From Planctomycetota bacterium (lineage in GTDB: Bacteria > Planctomycetota > PLA2), in NCBI GenBank assembly GCA_021776735.1, contig JAJFFH010000029.1, positions 85,676-149,675 of the forward strand: DNA of 64,000 nucleotides, read 5' to 3'. The notes beneath the pieces are model-generated. The model was not told the DNA's origin and did not search any database. It saw only the letters and a list, made by a program, of their open reading frames with translations. How positions within the stretch are numbered: position 1 is the first letter of the stretch; the number at the start of each line of letters is the position of its first letter. A program made the position numbers and the translations under genes. This document shows positions 8,756 to 17,302 of this stretch, piece by piece.

Positions 8756-9643
8756 TCATGACCGCGAGCCGCGGCGGGCCAGCAGGATTCCGAACAGGAT
8801 GACGGCTCCGCCGGCGGCCTGCCAAGGGCCAAGCGCTTCGCCCAACAGGAGCCAGCCGAGGAGCGCGACGCAGGCCGGTTGTAACAGCAGCGTGACCGAC
8901 GAAAACGACGCGGGCAGGTGTGCCAGGGCGTACGCAACGAGACCCTGGCCGACGATCTGTGCGACCAGGGCGAGGCCGGCAACCATCGCCCAGGCGTGCG
9001 CGTCCGGCGGCCAGAACGGTTCGGGCGACAGCAAGGCGATGGGCAAGAGGGCGATCGCGGCGACCGCGGAGGTCCACGCCATCAGGCGCGCGACGGGGAC
9101 GCCGGTTTCGCGCGCGCGGGCGATCGACAGGATGTAGGAGCCGTAAAACACCGCGGTCAACAGGCCCAAGAGATCGCCGTCCGTACGCTTTCCTCCGAAT
9201 GTGGCGCTCTCCCCCACGAGCAGAACGGCTCCAACCAACGCCAATATCATGCCGATAGTAAATACCTTGGTGATGCGACGCCGCCAAAGTAGCCAGCCGA
9301 ACAGGGTCACGAACACCGGCGCGAAGTTGGCCAGCAGCGTGGCGTTGGCGACGGTCGTGTAGTGGATCGACCAGTGCCAGACCCCGAGATCCGCGGCGAA
9401 GAACACGCCGGGGAGGATCAGGCGCAGGTTTAGGGGGGAGCGGGGGCCGCCGTTTTTGGAGGCGCGGCGGCGCGCGAGCAGGGCCAGCAGCGGTGCAGCG
9501 AGGACGAGGCGCCAGAACGCGGAGGCGGTTGGCCCGACGCCGGCGGCGATACACCAGCGCACGAAGATCGGTGCGAACGCGATGCCGACGGCGCCGGCGA
9601 GCAGCGCGAGGATCGCCCGGCGTTCGGGTGCCCGCGGTTCCAA
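8756..9643 (-). CDS. EamA/DMT-family membrane transporter
   Basis: The 295-residue protein is almost entirely hydrophobic, with about ten membrane segments arranged as two EamA repeats (residues about 10-140 and 155-290), as in drug/metabolite transporters. Family members export metabolites, amino acids or drugs; the substrate here cannot be told. The loop between the halves contains KRTDGDL, which is encoded by a copy of the dispersed repeat at 9172. It lies head-to-tail with the EF-P-like gene, 10 nt apart. Confidence 0.9.
   Translation of the reverse strand: MEPRAPERRAILALLAGAVGIAFAPIFVRWCIAAGVGPTASAFWRLVLAAPLLALLARRRASKNGGPRSPLNLRLILPGVFFAADLGVWHWSIHYTTVANATLLANFAPVFVTLFGWLLWRRRITKVFTIGMILALVGAVLLVGESATFGGKRTDGDLLGLLTAVFYGSYILSIARARETGVPVARLMAWTSAVAAIALLPIALLSPEPFWPPDAHAWAMVAGLALVAQIVGQGLVAYALAHLPASFSSVTLLLQPACVALLGWLLLGEALGPWQAAGGAVILFGILLARRGSRS
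9172..9184 (+). repeat. Dispersed repeat copy (one mismatch), inside EamA gene
   Basis: GATCGCCGTCCGT followed by ACGCTTTCC differs by one base from the window-wide core CATCGCCGTCCGT. It lies in frame in the interdomain loop of the transporter and encodes KRTDGD on the minus strand. Confidence 0.7.
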
Positions 9644-9652
9644 GACGGCCGA

Positions 9653-10225
9653 TCAGTCCTTCGCGCGGCCCTGGAAATCACCGGTGCGGGTATCGACGTT
9701 GATCTTGACCCCGGGGTCGATGTGCTCGGGAACCTGGAGTGTGAACCCGGTCTCGAGCGTCGCGGGTTTGGTGCGGCCCGTGGCCGAGTTGCCCTTCACG
9801 GCCGGGGATGTTTCCTTGATCGCCAGGACGACGTTGTTCGGCAGCTCGAGCGCGAGCGCGGTGCTGTTCCAGAACAGGGCGCGCACGCCCTCGATGCCGT
9901 CCACGAGGAAGTTGCGCTCCCATTCCAGGGCGTCGAGGTCGAGTCCGAACTGCTCGTACGAGGCCTCATCCATGAAGTGGCAGGCCTGCGCGTCGGAGTA
10001 CAGAAACTGCACCGGTTTTTTCTCGATGTCGGGCACCGCGAACGTCTCGTTGCCGCGATAGCTCTTGTCGAGCTTGTGCTTGGTGCGCAGGTTGCGCATC
10101 CGCACGCGGGTGATCGTGTTCCCGGCGCGCGCGGTCGGCGTGGAAACGGTGACGGACTCGATGGCGCACGGGGCGCCGTCCACTTCGATGATCAGGCCCC
10201 GCTTGAGATCGCCCGGCGTGTACAT
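9653..10225 (-). CDS. Elongation factor P-like protein, YeiP/EfpL type
   Basis: The start at 10225 (MYTPGDLKRG) is preferred over the ORF-track start because it aligns with the EF-P N-terminus and gives 190 residues, the family length. The tip loop reads TPTARAGNTITRVRMR, like SPTARGAATLYKMR of E. coli YeiP rather than the PGKGQ loop of canonical EF-P; the lysine modified in EF-P is replaced by the Arg of the YeiP type. The C-terminal pattern LALELPNNVVLAIKETSPAVKGNSATGRTKPATLETG is strongly conserved. The protein would bind between ribosomal P and E sites to relieve stalling at proline-rich motifs. Confidence 0.88.
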   Translation of the reverse strand: MYTPGDLKRGLIIEVDGAPCAIESVTVSTPTARAGNTITRVRMRNLRTKHKLDKSYRGNETFAVPDIEKKPVQFLYSDAQACHFMDEASYEQFGLDLDALEWERNFLVDGIEGVRALFWNSTALALELPNNVVLAIKETSPAVKGNSATGRTKPATLETGFTLQVPEHIDPGVKINVDTRTGDFQGRAKD

Positions 10226-10311
10226 GCCGGAAAGTGTACCGCCGTCCGCGACTCCATTCCGCTTTCCCCAACTGGGCAAACGCCCTTTCACCGGCTGATA
10301 TCTTGGGCCGC

Positions 10312-10947
10312 ATGCAACGGCTGTTTCTTGCCGCGGCGGTCGCGGTCGCCGGCCTCTGCGCCTGCACCTCCACGCCGCCGCCCCCGCGCCAAAACAACGG
10401 CGTCGCCCTCGCCACGGATGTCCGCCGGATCAGGCCCCGGCGTGGCTTTCTCGGCCGGACCACCACGGTCTACTTCGTGCGCCTTCCCGAGGGCCACGAA
10501 GGCCAGGCCGGCGGCGACGAGGGAAGCCTCGCCGGCGCATCGTCCGTGATCTCTTCCAACTTCGTTCGCGGCACGGTCTGCTACCTGCTCAACGCCGAGC
10601 CCGGCACCTACGCCGCCGTCGCCGCCAAGGAGACCAAGGACGGCAAGCAGCGAACGTACTATTTTCCGCTCGCGCTGATCGAGAAGACGATGGTCACGGT
10701 CAGCCCGGGCAAAGCCGCGTGGATGGGCCGCGCGGCCGTCAACGCACAGCCGTCCAGCCTGAATCAGGACGCCGCCCAGAAGCATTACCGCAGGCTGATC
10801 GGGCCGGACTGGCGCAGGATGCGGCCGGCCGAGCGAGTCTTCATGCGCAAGAATTACCTGACCGGCACGGTGTTCACGTTCGAACGCGAGGAAGCGGTCG
10901 TTCCGGCTGCCGTCGAAGAACTGTTCACGGAAGCAGGTTGGCGATGA
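10312..10947 (+). CDS. Lipoprotein of unknown function
   Basis: The ATG at 10312 opens MQRLFLAAAVAVAGLCAC, a lipoprotein signal with lipobox AGLC, giving a 211-residue protein anchored after export. The mature part begins with a Pro-rich stretch (STPPPPRQ), and a globular region contains GTVCYLLNAEPGTYAAVAA. I recognise no family. Its stop overlaps the next gene's start (ATGA), so it is translationally coupled to the HEAT-repeat protein and may work with it at the membrane. It is divergent from the EF-P-like gene. Confidence 0.75.
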   Translation: MQRLFLAAAVAVAGLCACTSTPPPPRQNNGVALATDVRRIRPRRGFLGRTTTVYFVRLPEGHEGQAGGDEGSLAGASSVISSNFVRGTVCYLLNAEPGTYAAVAAKETKDGKQRTYYFPLALIEKTMVTVSPGKAAWMGRAAVNAQPSSLNQDAAQKHYRRLIGPDWRRMRPAERVFMRKNYLTGTVFTFEREEAVVPAAVEELFTEAGWR

Positions 10948-12239
10948 CCCGCCTCATCGGACTGCTGGGACTGCTCGCGACAATCGCCACGGCGCAGGAA
11001 GCCGAAATCGAGGCGCTGAAGTCACCGAACGCGCGCACGCGCCGCGAGGCCGCCAAGGCTCTGGGCGCGATGGGCAAAAAAGCCGCCGCCGCGGTGCCGG
11101 CCCTGATTGCGAGCCTCGACGATCCCAATGCGCTCGTCCGCGGCGCGGCCCTGCTCGCGCTCGGCCCGATCGGCGACGCCCGCGCCGCGGGCCCCGTGGC
11201 CACGCGCCTGCTCAGTCCCGATCCGCGCACCCGGCGCCTCGCCATCAAGGCCATCACCGCCCTCGGCCCTCCCGCCGCGAAGGCGGTCCATGCAGCGTGG
11301 AACGAGGCCCCCAACGCCGCGGTCGCACGCGCCCTCGCCGGTCTCGGCGAAGCGGCGCGCCCCGCCCTCCCGGATCTCACCAAGCAGATGGCCCTGACCG
11401 ACCATACGGGCTTGCCGCGCCGTAGCCCGGAAGGGCGAGGGCGGGACGGCGATGTTTCCGTGTTCGCCGCGTTTGCCATCCTAGCGCTTGAGCCCAACCA
11501 CGAGAAGGCGCGCACGATTCTCAAGAAGGCGCTCACGAGCGGCACCGTCGAAGAGGCGACGCTCGCGCTCGACCACAAGGAGCGCTTTCCCGCCGTGACG
11601 CTTGCGCTCGCGCTACAGCATGAAGCCGCGCCGGTTCGCTGGCGGGCCTGCCGCGCTCTGGGCGCTTTGGGTCCGAAAGCCGCACCGGCCATGGCCGCAC
11701 TGATCCGGGAACTGGTCTCGCAAACCCATGTGCGCCGCGCCGCGGCGGGCGCGCTGGGACGCATCGGCGAGCCCGCGCTGCCGGCCCTCGTCGAGGCCCT
11801 GCGCGCCGCCGACTGCGCACGCGAGGTCGGCCACGCCTGCCAGACGATGCGCGAGCCGGCGTCCCGGCGACTCCTGCCGCTACTCGGCGACGACGACGCC
11901 GCGGTCGCGGCCCGCGCCGCGGCGGTGTTGGCCGATCTGCGTGCGGATGCCGCTTTGCCGGCGCTGCGCAAGGCGCTGTCGCACGCCGATCCTCGTGTTC
12001 GCCTCGAAGCCGGCCGCGCGGTCTGGCTGATCACCGGCGAAGCCAAAGACGCCGTCCCCGCGATCGCGGCGGGTCTCGATAGTCCGGACCCGGTCGTGCG
12101 GCGCCACGCGGCGGCCACACTGTTCACTCTCGGCGCGGCGGCCAAGCCCGCGGAGGCCGTGCTCGTGCGCGCGACCAGGGACACCGATCCAAAGGTCGCG
12201 GCGATCGCTAGCAAGATCCTCAAGAAACTTCAGCGGTGA
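10944..12239 (+). CDS. Exported HEAT-repeat protein
   Basis: The ATG at 10944 overlaps the previous stop and gives a 431-residue protein with signal peptide MTRLIGLLGLLATIATAQ. The rest is a solenoid of about ten HEAT/PBS-lyase-type repeats (for example RREAAKALGAMGKKAAAAVPAL and LRADAALPALRKAL). Such repeats are binding scaffolds; no catalytic motif is visible. A stretch around residues 155-170 (GRGRDGDVSVF) interrupts the repeat pattern and contains a degenerate copy of the dispersed repeat. It converges with the acetyltransferase gene, with a 10-nt overlap. Confidence 0.85.
   Translation: MTRLIGLLGLLATIATAQEAEIEALKSPNARTRREAAKALGAMGKKAAAAVPALIASLDDPNALVRGAALLALGPIGDARAAGPVATRLLSPDPRTRRLAIKAITALGPPAAKAVHAAWNEAPNAAVARALAGLGEAARPALPDLTKQMALTDHTGLPRRSPEGRGRDGDVSVFAAFAILALEPNHEKARTILKKALTSGTVEEATLALDHKERFPAVTLALALQHEAAPVRWRACRALGALGPKAAPAMAALIRELVSQTHVRRAAAGALGRIGEPALPALVEALRAADCAREVGHACQTMREPASRRLLPLLGDDDAAVAARAAAVLADLRADAALPALRKALSHADPRVRLEAGRAVWLITGEAKDAVPAIAAGLDSPDPVVRRHAAATLFTLGAAAKPAEAVLVRATRDTDPKVAAIASKILKKLQR
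11442..11458 (-). repeat. Degenerate dispersed repeat copy in HEAT gene
   Basis: GGGACGGCGATGTTTC matches the reverse complement of the dispersed core at 11 of 13 positions plus the flanking TTTC. It encodes RDGDVS in a loop between HEAT repeats. Confidence 0.5.
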
Positions 12240-13018
12240 CGCGGGAGCCACGCGATCGCGAAATCGACGGCGGCGCGCTGTGAGAACAAACGCGCTTTCG
12301 CTTGCGCCACGCGGCCGATCGTCTGGTTGGCGAACGCGGCGCCGAGTTCCGCGAAGTCATCGCCGTCCGTATGCTGCTGTTCGAATTCCCTCCATCCGGA
12401 AGCGGACGGCGCACCGGTCTTTTCTGCGACCTTGCCCTTCCACGCCGTACGGCATTCCGCGAGATGCAGCGACGAGTTGCGCTCGTGGCCGACGCCAAGC
12501 AACAGCACCTGCGCGTCGAGTTCGTACAGGCGTGCGAGCGGCGACGACTCGCCGAGGCCGTCGGCCAGGGCGTGGCCATCGATAACTTTCGCGGCGTGCG
12601 GGCCGCGGGCAACGAAGGAATACTGCGGGTGATCGCTGCGGCGCACGTCGGGATGGCCGCGAAAGCAATCGACGATCCGGCCCATCGTGCGGGTGGCTGT
12701 GCGACTGGGATCAAACGGCGGCATCGCGGCGCGGATCGTCGGCCACCACCCCTCGGGCACCGGGGGATTGCTCCACGCGGCGGGATCCGAGAGGTGCGCC
12801 GAAAACGCAGGCATGACGACGGTACCGGTGTTGCCGACGACCTCCTCGAGGGCGAGCACGACGGCGTGGGCGCCACCGCAGACCCAGCCGAGCGCGGACA
12901 ACGACGAATGCACGAGCACAACTTGGCCCGGCGAAACGCCCAGAGTGCGCAGGTCGCACGCCAGGGTGGCGACCGTGGCGGGCTTGGGCAGATCGCGAAT
13001 GGAGTCGGCTTCGCTCAT
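12230..13018 (-). CDS. AAC(3)-family aminoglycoside N3-acetyltransferase-like protein
   Basis: From MSEADS the protein is 262 residues and shows the AAC(3)/YokD pattern: VVLVHSSLSALGWVCGGAHAVVLAL near the N-terminus, GTVVMPAFSAH, and SDHPQYSFVARGPHA. The family transfers acetyl from acetyl-CoA to the 3-amino group of 2-deoxystreptamine drugs or to other amines; environmental members often have unknown substrates, so resistance is not proven. An upstream start at 13054 is possible. The C-terminal region includes QQHTDGDDFAE, encoded by a dispersed-repeat copy. It is divergent from tRNA-Val. Confidence 0.85.
   Translation of the reverse strand: MSEADSIRDLPKPATVATLACDLRTLGVSPGQVVLVHSSLSALGWVCGGAHAVVLALEEVVGNTGTVVMPAFSAHLSDPAAWSNPPVPEGWWPTIRAAMPPFDPSRTATRTMGRIVDCFRGHPDVRRSDHPQYSFVARGPHAAKVIDGHALADGLGESSPLARLYELDAQVLLLGVGHERNSSLHLAECRTAWKGKVAEKTGAPSASGWREFEQQHTDGDDFAELGAAFANQTIGRVAQAKARLFSQRAAVDFAIAWLPRHR
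12358..12370 (+). repeat. Dispersed repeat copy inside acetyltransferase gene
   Basis: An exact CATCGCCGTCCGT followed by AT and GCTG, as in the intergenic copies at 15558 and 57188 where TT precedes GCTG. On the coding strand it encodes HTDGDD. Confidence 0.8.
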
Positions 13019-13072
13019 GAGCCCAGTTTCCCTTGCGAGAACCGATTCGCACACTAGAATTGCCGTCTCGAA

Positions 13073-13149
13073 GGGCGGCTAGCTCAGTTGGTTAGAGCGC
13101 ACGGATCACACCCGTGAGGTCGGGGGTTCGAGTCCCTTGCCGCCCACCA
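13073..13149 (+). tRNA. tRNA-Val (anticodon CAC)
   Basis: A 77-nt cloverleaf: acceptor GGGCGGC/GCCGCCC, D-arm GCTC...GAGC, anticodon stem CACGG/CCGTG with loop ATCACAC (anticodon CAC, reading GTG), T-arm with TTCGAGT, and an encoded CCA end. Confidence 0.97.
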
Positions 13150-13153
13150 GGAA

Positions 13154-13181
13154 ACAGCCGGTTTTGCCGGCTGTTTTTTTT
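13154..13181 (+). terminator. Rho-independent terminator after tRNA-Val
   Basis: ACAGCCGG and CCGGCTGT form a perfect 8-bp stem with loop TTTTG, followed by a run of T residues, 4 nt after the tRNA. This is a classical intrinsic terminator for the tRNA transcript. Confidence 0.9.
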
Positions 13182-13250
13182 CGGCTGCTTTTCTTGCAGG
13201 CCGCGCGGAACTGCAATCAGCCTAAGCCCTTCGTAAGTCAAACCGTTACG

Positions 13251-14141
13251 ATGGAGGGCATGGGCTGGCGTACGTCGCTGTTTCAACGGTTCGCGAACGT
13301 CTATCCGACGGCGTCCATCGCGCGGTCGCGCGTCGCCCGGGGTATCTGGCGCACCGCGCTTGAGATTGTGCGCCCGGAGCGGGTCGTCATGGACCTGGCC
13401 GACTATCGCGTCGAGATCGAGACCAATCCGCGGTTTTATGGCCGCTCGCTGCTGCATCGCGGCGGGATCGAATCGGCCGCCACGGCGGGGTTCCGCGCGC
13501 AAGTCAAACCGGCGATCACGGTCGTCGATGTCGGCGCCAACGTCGGGCACTACACGCTCACGGCGGCGGCGCGCCTCGCCGGCACCGGGCGTGTGGTCGC
13601 GTTCGAGCCGGACCCGGGTGCAGGCGAACGCTTGCGGCGCAACGTCGCGCTCAACGAGTTCTCCAACGTCACCATCCATCCCGCCGCGGTTGGAGACACC
13701 GACGGCCCCGCGGAGCTGTATCGGGATGCGGGCAACTCGGGGGGCCACTCGCTCTACGAGTGCAACGTAAGCCGCAACGGCGACCACTGCACCACGAATG
13801 TCGTACGTCTCGACACCGTGTTTGGCGACGACACGGTCGATCTGATCAAGATCGACGCGCAGGGCGCGGACGACCTCGTCCTGATCGGCGCGGAGCAGTT
13901 GTTGCGACGGTCACGACCGGCGATCCTGCTCGAGTTCTGGCCCTGGGGCGTCGATCGGGCAGGCTCCTCGCCGAGTGGACTCCTCGCCCGGCTCGAGGCG
14001 CTCGGCTATGCCCCCGCCGCCGTTTATCTGGGACGCCGCACTTTCGAACACGACCTAGGCCGACGACTGACCGACCTGGCGGGCGAGGCGAACAATCCGC
14101 ACGCCGCCGGCGACATCCTGTTTGTTGCCCGAGAGCCGTAA
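13251..14141 (+). CDS. FkbM-family SAM-dependent methyltransferase
   Basis: The 296-residue protein from MEGMGWRTS has the FkbM pattern: VVDVGANVGHYTL (SAM-binding motif I), VVAFEPDPGAGERLRRNVALN, then DLIKIDAQGADDLVLIGAEQLL. The family O-methylates sugars and polyketides, so a role in glycan or surface polymer modification is likely but unproven. The ORF track start at 13137 lies inside the tRNA, so the ATG at 13251 was chosen. It is followed by a second methyltransferase after 6 nt and a DUF4291 gene, forming a three-gene run. Confidence 0.9.
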   Translation: MEGMGWRTSLFQRFANVYPTASIARSRVARGIWRTALEIVRPERVVMDLADYRVEIETNPRFYGRSLLHRGGIESAATAGFRAQVKPAITVVDVGANVGHYTLTAAARLAGTGRVVAFEPDPGAGERLRRNVALNEFSNVTIHPAAVGDTDGPAELYRDAGNSGGHSLYECNVSRNGDHCTTNVVRLDTVFGDDTVDLIKIDAQGADDLVLIGAEQLLRRSRPAILLEFWPWGVDRAGSSPSGLLARLEALGYAPAAVYLGRRTFEHDLGRRLTDLAGEANNPHAAGDILFVAREP

Positions 14142-14147
14142 CGCACC

Positions 14148-15005
14148 TTGGCCCCGATCACCCAAACCAGCCCGCAGACGCCCGCAGCATCGGAAGATGT
14201 CGCGTGCCCGCTGTGCGCATCCCAGGCACAAGCTCCGGCGCGCAGGGACGTGCTCTGCGAGGATCCGTGGCGTCTCGTTCGCTGTGACGGCTGCGACCTC
14301 GTGTTCTTGACCCCGCGACCGTCTCCGGGCGACATGCACGGCTCGTTTGAGTGGTTCGAACACGGGAGCGCGCAAATGTGTATCCGGCGCACGCGCCAAG
14401 GCCCTGCGCGGCGGCTGGCGCGGCGCTGCAGGGGCCTCCTGCGACGGCGGCGGGAGGACGTTGTCCTCGACCGGATTCGTCGCTTCGTTTCCTCCGGACG
14501 GTTTCTCGATATCGGCTGCGGCGACGCCGCGATGGTTCGGTGGATGGCCGAGCACGGCTACGACGCGCACGGAATCGACGTGTCGAGCCCAGCCGTCGAA
14601 GCCGCAGTCCGCGCCGGCATCCAAAACATCCGGCACGGGACGATCCACGACGCAGACTTCGCCGACGCCTCGTTTGACGCGGTCTTGCTGATGAGCGTCC
14701 TGGAACACGAACATCGTCCGGTCGATGCACTTCGCGAGGTCGCGCGCGTCCTGCGCCCGGGCGGCTACGCGTTCATCAAGGTGCCCAACTACGGATGTTG
14801 GAACCGCCGCGTCCTCGGGTCCGGCTGGTCCGGCTACTTTTTTCCGCAACACCTCTACTACTTCACGCCGCACACACTCGAACGCGCCGCGCACGCCGCC
14901 GGTCTCGTCACGGCGCGCAACCGCTGGCTCGACCATGTTCCGGTCAGCGACGTGATGTGGTTCACCGCACGCCGCCCGCTCACGGACGCCAACGGCACCA
15001 AGTGA
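14148..15005 (+). CDS. SAM methyltransferase with N-terminal zinc ribbon
   Basis: A TTG start at 14148 gives 285 residues; the first Met codon lies beyond the conserved N-terminus. Residues about 20-50 form a zinc-ribbon (CPLC...CDGC). The class I methyltransferase core follows, with FLDIGCGDAAMVRWM, VLLMSVLEHEHRP and RPGGYAFIKVPNYG. This N-ribbon/core arrangement is common in methyltransferases of surface glycan clusters. It directly follows the FkbM gene and overlaps the DUF4291 gene start (GTGA). The substrate is unknown. Confidence 0.87.
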   Translation: MAPITQTSPQTPAASEDVACPLCASQAQAPARRDVLCEDPWRLVRCDGCDLVFLTPRPSPGDMHGSFEWFEHGSAQMCIRRTRQGPARRLARRCRGLLRRRREDVVLDRIRRFVSSGRFLDIGCGDAAMVRWMAEHGYDAHGIDVSSPAVEAAVRAGIQNIRHGTIHDADFADASFDAVLLMSVLEHEHRPVDALREVARVLRPGGYAFIKVPNYGCWNRRVLGSGWSGYFFPQHLYYFTPHTLERAAHAAGLVTARNRWLDHVPVSDVMWFTARRPLTDANGTK

Positions 15006-15544
15006 TCCACGAGATTCGCGCGGTCTACGATTACGAGACGATCCGCGTGTACCAGGCGTACAGCGATCCCATCGCGAACGCCGCGCTGGCAGCCGGGACC
15101 TTCGTCTCGCCGTTCAGCATGACCCGGATGACGTGGATCAAGCCGTCCTTTCTGTGGATGATGTACCGCGCTGGATGGGGCCAAAAGGATGAGAGCCAAA
15201 AGCGCATGCTCGCCGTGGACATCCAGCGAACGGGCTTCGAATGGGCCTTGCGAAACTCCAGTCCCAGCCACGGCCCGTCGCTCGACAAGTCGAAGCCGGT
15301 TCGGGTCCAGTGGGATCCCGAGCGCACGATCGAACTCGAGAAGCTGCCGTACCGATCCATTCAGATCGGCCTGTCCGGCGATGCGGTTCGGCACTACGTC
15401 GATGATTGGATCGTGTCGATCGAGGATGTCTCGGAACTCGCCGAACAGGTCAGGATGACACGCGACGTGGCTTTCGTGCCAAGGGAACGTCCCTATCCGC
15501 TCAATCCCGAGCTGGCCGCAATCGTTGGCGTGACGCCGGCCTGA
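15002..15544 (+). CDS. DUF4291 family protein
   Basis: Starting at GTG 15002, which overlaps the previous stop, the 180-residue protein begins VIHEIRAVYDYETIRVYQAY and contains RMTWIKPSFLWMMYRAGWG, hallmarks of the DUF4291 family. The function of this family is unknown. The tight coupling to two methyltransferases is probably positional rather than functional, since DUF4291 genes are usually solitary (inference). No signal peptide or membrane segment is present. Confidence 0.9.
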   Translation: MIHEIRAVYDYETIRVYQAYSDPIANAALAAGTFVSPFSMTRMTWIKPSFLWMMYRAGWGQKDESQKRMLAVDIQRTGFEWALRNSSPSHGPSLDKSKPVRVQWDPERTIELEKLPYRSIQIGLSGDAVRHYVDDWIVSIEDVSELAEQVRMTRDVAFVPRERPYPLNPELAAIVGVTPA

Positions 15545-15557
15545 GCCACGCGCGAAA

Positions 15558-15576
15558 CATCGCCGTCCGTTTGCTG
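15558..15576 (+). repeat. Dispersed repeat copy, intergenic
   Basis: Exact core CATCGCCGTCCGT followed by TTGCTG, preceded by GCGAAA. It lies between the convergent DUF4291 and metalloprotease genes, and is one of the longest matches to the family (compare 57188). Confidence 0.85.
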
Positions 15577-15596
15577 TCGCCCGTCGACTCGGCCCG

Positions 15597-16454
15597 TTAT
15601 CCCGTTCCGATAGATGCGAGGTACGCGCGCAGGTCTGCGCGAAACGTATTCCCGCGGTAGTCATAGATGCGATCGAACTGTCGCACGCGGTCGCCATCGG
15701 AGGCGCGCTCGGCACGGATGTATCGGCGCAGAAGTTTCGGGTCGCGGCGCCGGAGCAGGAAGGACGCGAGCACCAGCGCCTCCGCGTAGTTGCGATGCGC
15801 CTTCGCGCCCACGAACTCGGGGTACTCCTGCAGATCCAACAGCCGCTCGATGTCGAGCCCGCCGCCCATGATCGTGCGGATGAATCCGGCGCGTTCCGGG
15901 CCGATGCCCGGCCGGTTCGGGTCGTACTCGAACGCCTGCGCCAGCCCCTCCATCAGCCACGGGCTGAAGCGCACCTGGTCCCCCGCCGCCGTGCCCATGA
16001 TCCAGTGCACGGTCTCATGGCGCAGCGTGGCCACCGACGTAGCGTGGGCCGGGAGAAAAATCGCGCCGTGGCGCGGGTCGGTGTAGCCGACCATGTTCGC
16101 GAACCGGCCGGGGTCGTGTTGCATCCGGCGGCCGGCGTACGCGCGAACCATGTCCGCCGATGAAAACAGGACGACGACCATGCGGCGCTCGGTCGGCACG
16201 CCGAGCAGGTCGCCCCAGTTTTTCTCAACGCTTTCGCGAAACCGCCGGACCTCGTACGCAGCACCGAAACCGGCTTTCTGCGTCGGCGCCAGCACGATCA
16301 GGTCGTCCTCGTCGACAACGACGTCGATGTTCTTGTCGAACTCGTGGACGCGATCGACCCAGCGCGAGGCCTCGCCCACCCGGCAGGCGCGCAAAGCGAC
16401 AATGATCACCGCAAACGGGACCAGCAGGAAGGCGGCCCGATACAGCGCCGTCAT
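15597..16454 (-). CDS. Membrane-anchored gluzincin metalloprotease-like protein
   Basis: The 285-residue protein starts with a hydrophobic anchor (AAFLLVPFAVIIVALRA) and has HETVH, a HExxH-type zinc site, at about residues 147-151 within TLRHETVHWIMG. LMEGLAQAFEY about 25 residues later supplies the third ligand Glu. This is the peptidase MA-like arrangement seen in many planctomycete exported proteins (family knowledge). The catalytic domain should face the periplasm. Its start overlaps the stop of the rhomboid gene by 4 nt, placing a zinc protease and an intramembrane protease in one operon with hpt. Confidence 0.8.
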   Translation of the reverse strand: MTALYRAAFLLVPFAVIIVALRACRVGEASRWVDRVHEFDKNIDVVVDEDDLIVLAPTQKAGFGAAYEVRRFRESVEKNWGDLLGVPTERRMVVVLFSSADMVRAYAGRRMQHDPGRFANMVGYTDPRHGAIFLPAHATSVATLRHETVHWIMGTAAGDQVRFSPWLMEGLAQAFEYDPNRPGIGPERAGFIRTIMGGGLDIERLLDLQEYPEFVGAKAHRNYAEALVLASFLLRRRDPKLLRRYIRAERASDGDRVRQFDRIYDYRGNTFRADLRAYLASIGTG

Positions 16455-17302
16455 TTGCCCAGGCGGCCCGACGCGCGCTTCAAGAAGCGCTTTTCCTCTT
16501 CGGTCAGCGCGGTCATGCCTTCGCGGTTCACCTTGTCGAGAATCCGATCGACCTCGGCGCGAAGCTCGGACGCCTTCTCCGCATCCTTGTGTTCACGCTT
16601 TCGCTGGCGCTTTTCCGCAAAGTTATCCGCAGCGTGCACGAGGCGTTCGGCGCCGCCGGTCTTGAAGTAGATCCACGCGTAGAGCGCACCGCCAAGGTGC
16701 GCCGAGTGCGCCACGCGGTCGGCGGTCTGCTCGAACATGAGCAGGAAGTCGGCCAGAACGATCACAACGGCAAGAAGCCAAAGCTTGATGCGCAGGACGA
16801 AGAACAGGAGAACCTCGCGGTGCGGGTACCAGAGCGCCGCGAGAACGATGAGTCCGAATTCGTATCCGCTCGCACCAACCAACTGCGCCATGTTGTCGAT
16901 GATCACGGACTCGGTGAGATAAACCGCCACCGAGACGATCTGCGCGGCGAGGCAGAAGAACCAGAAGCGGCGCTGGCCCAGCCGCTCCTCCACCATCGAC
17001 CCAAAGAAGTAGATCCCGACGCAGTTCCAAAGGAGGTGAGAGACTCCGCGTGCATGCAACAGGCCGCTGGTGACGAATTGCCACAGCCAAAACCGGCCGA
17101 GAGCGGACTCCCGCTGGAGCGCAAACACGTCGTCGATCGTGCGTCCCGCGGCGGGCGACATCCCCCGGATCACGGTCACAACGACGTGGATCGTGACCAG
17201 CGTGATGATCAGGATCTTGGTCGCCGGGATCGTCGCAAAAAACGACGGCCGCAGGCCGCCGCTGTCGCCGAAGTCGTGGCGGAAGTAGTCGCGATCACCC
17301 AT
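16451..17302 (-). CDS. Rhomboid-family intramembrane serine protease
   Basis: Beginning MGDRDYFRHDFG, the 283-residue protein has about six membrane helices. The catalytic Ser sits in VGASGYEFGL (GxSx motif) and the partner His in SAHLGGALYAW. SHLLWNCVGIYFFG matches the conserved N-terminal helix pattern. Rhomboids cleave membrane proteins within the bilayer. The C-terminus is a cytoplasmic charged helix (EKRQRKREHKDAEKASELRAEVDRI). The ATG overlaps the hpt stop by 8 nt. Longer ORF starts inside hpt were rejected. Confidence 0.92.
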   Translation of the reverse strand: MGDRDYFRHDFGDSGGLRPSFFATIPATKILIITLVTIHVVVTVIRGMSPAAGRTIDDVFALQRESALGRFWLWQFVTSGLLHARGVSHLLWNCVGIYFFGSMVEERLGQRRFWFFCLAAQIVSVAVYLTESVIIDNMAQLVGASGYEFGLIVLAALWYPHREVLLFFVLRIKLWLLAVVIVLADFLLMFEQTADRVAHSAHLGGALYAWIYFKTGGAERLVHAADNFAEKRQRKREHKDAEKASELRAEVDRILDKVNREGMTALTEEEKRFLKRASGRLGK

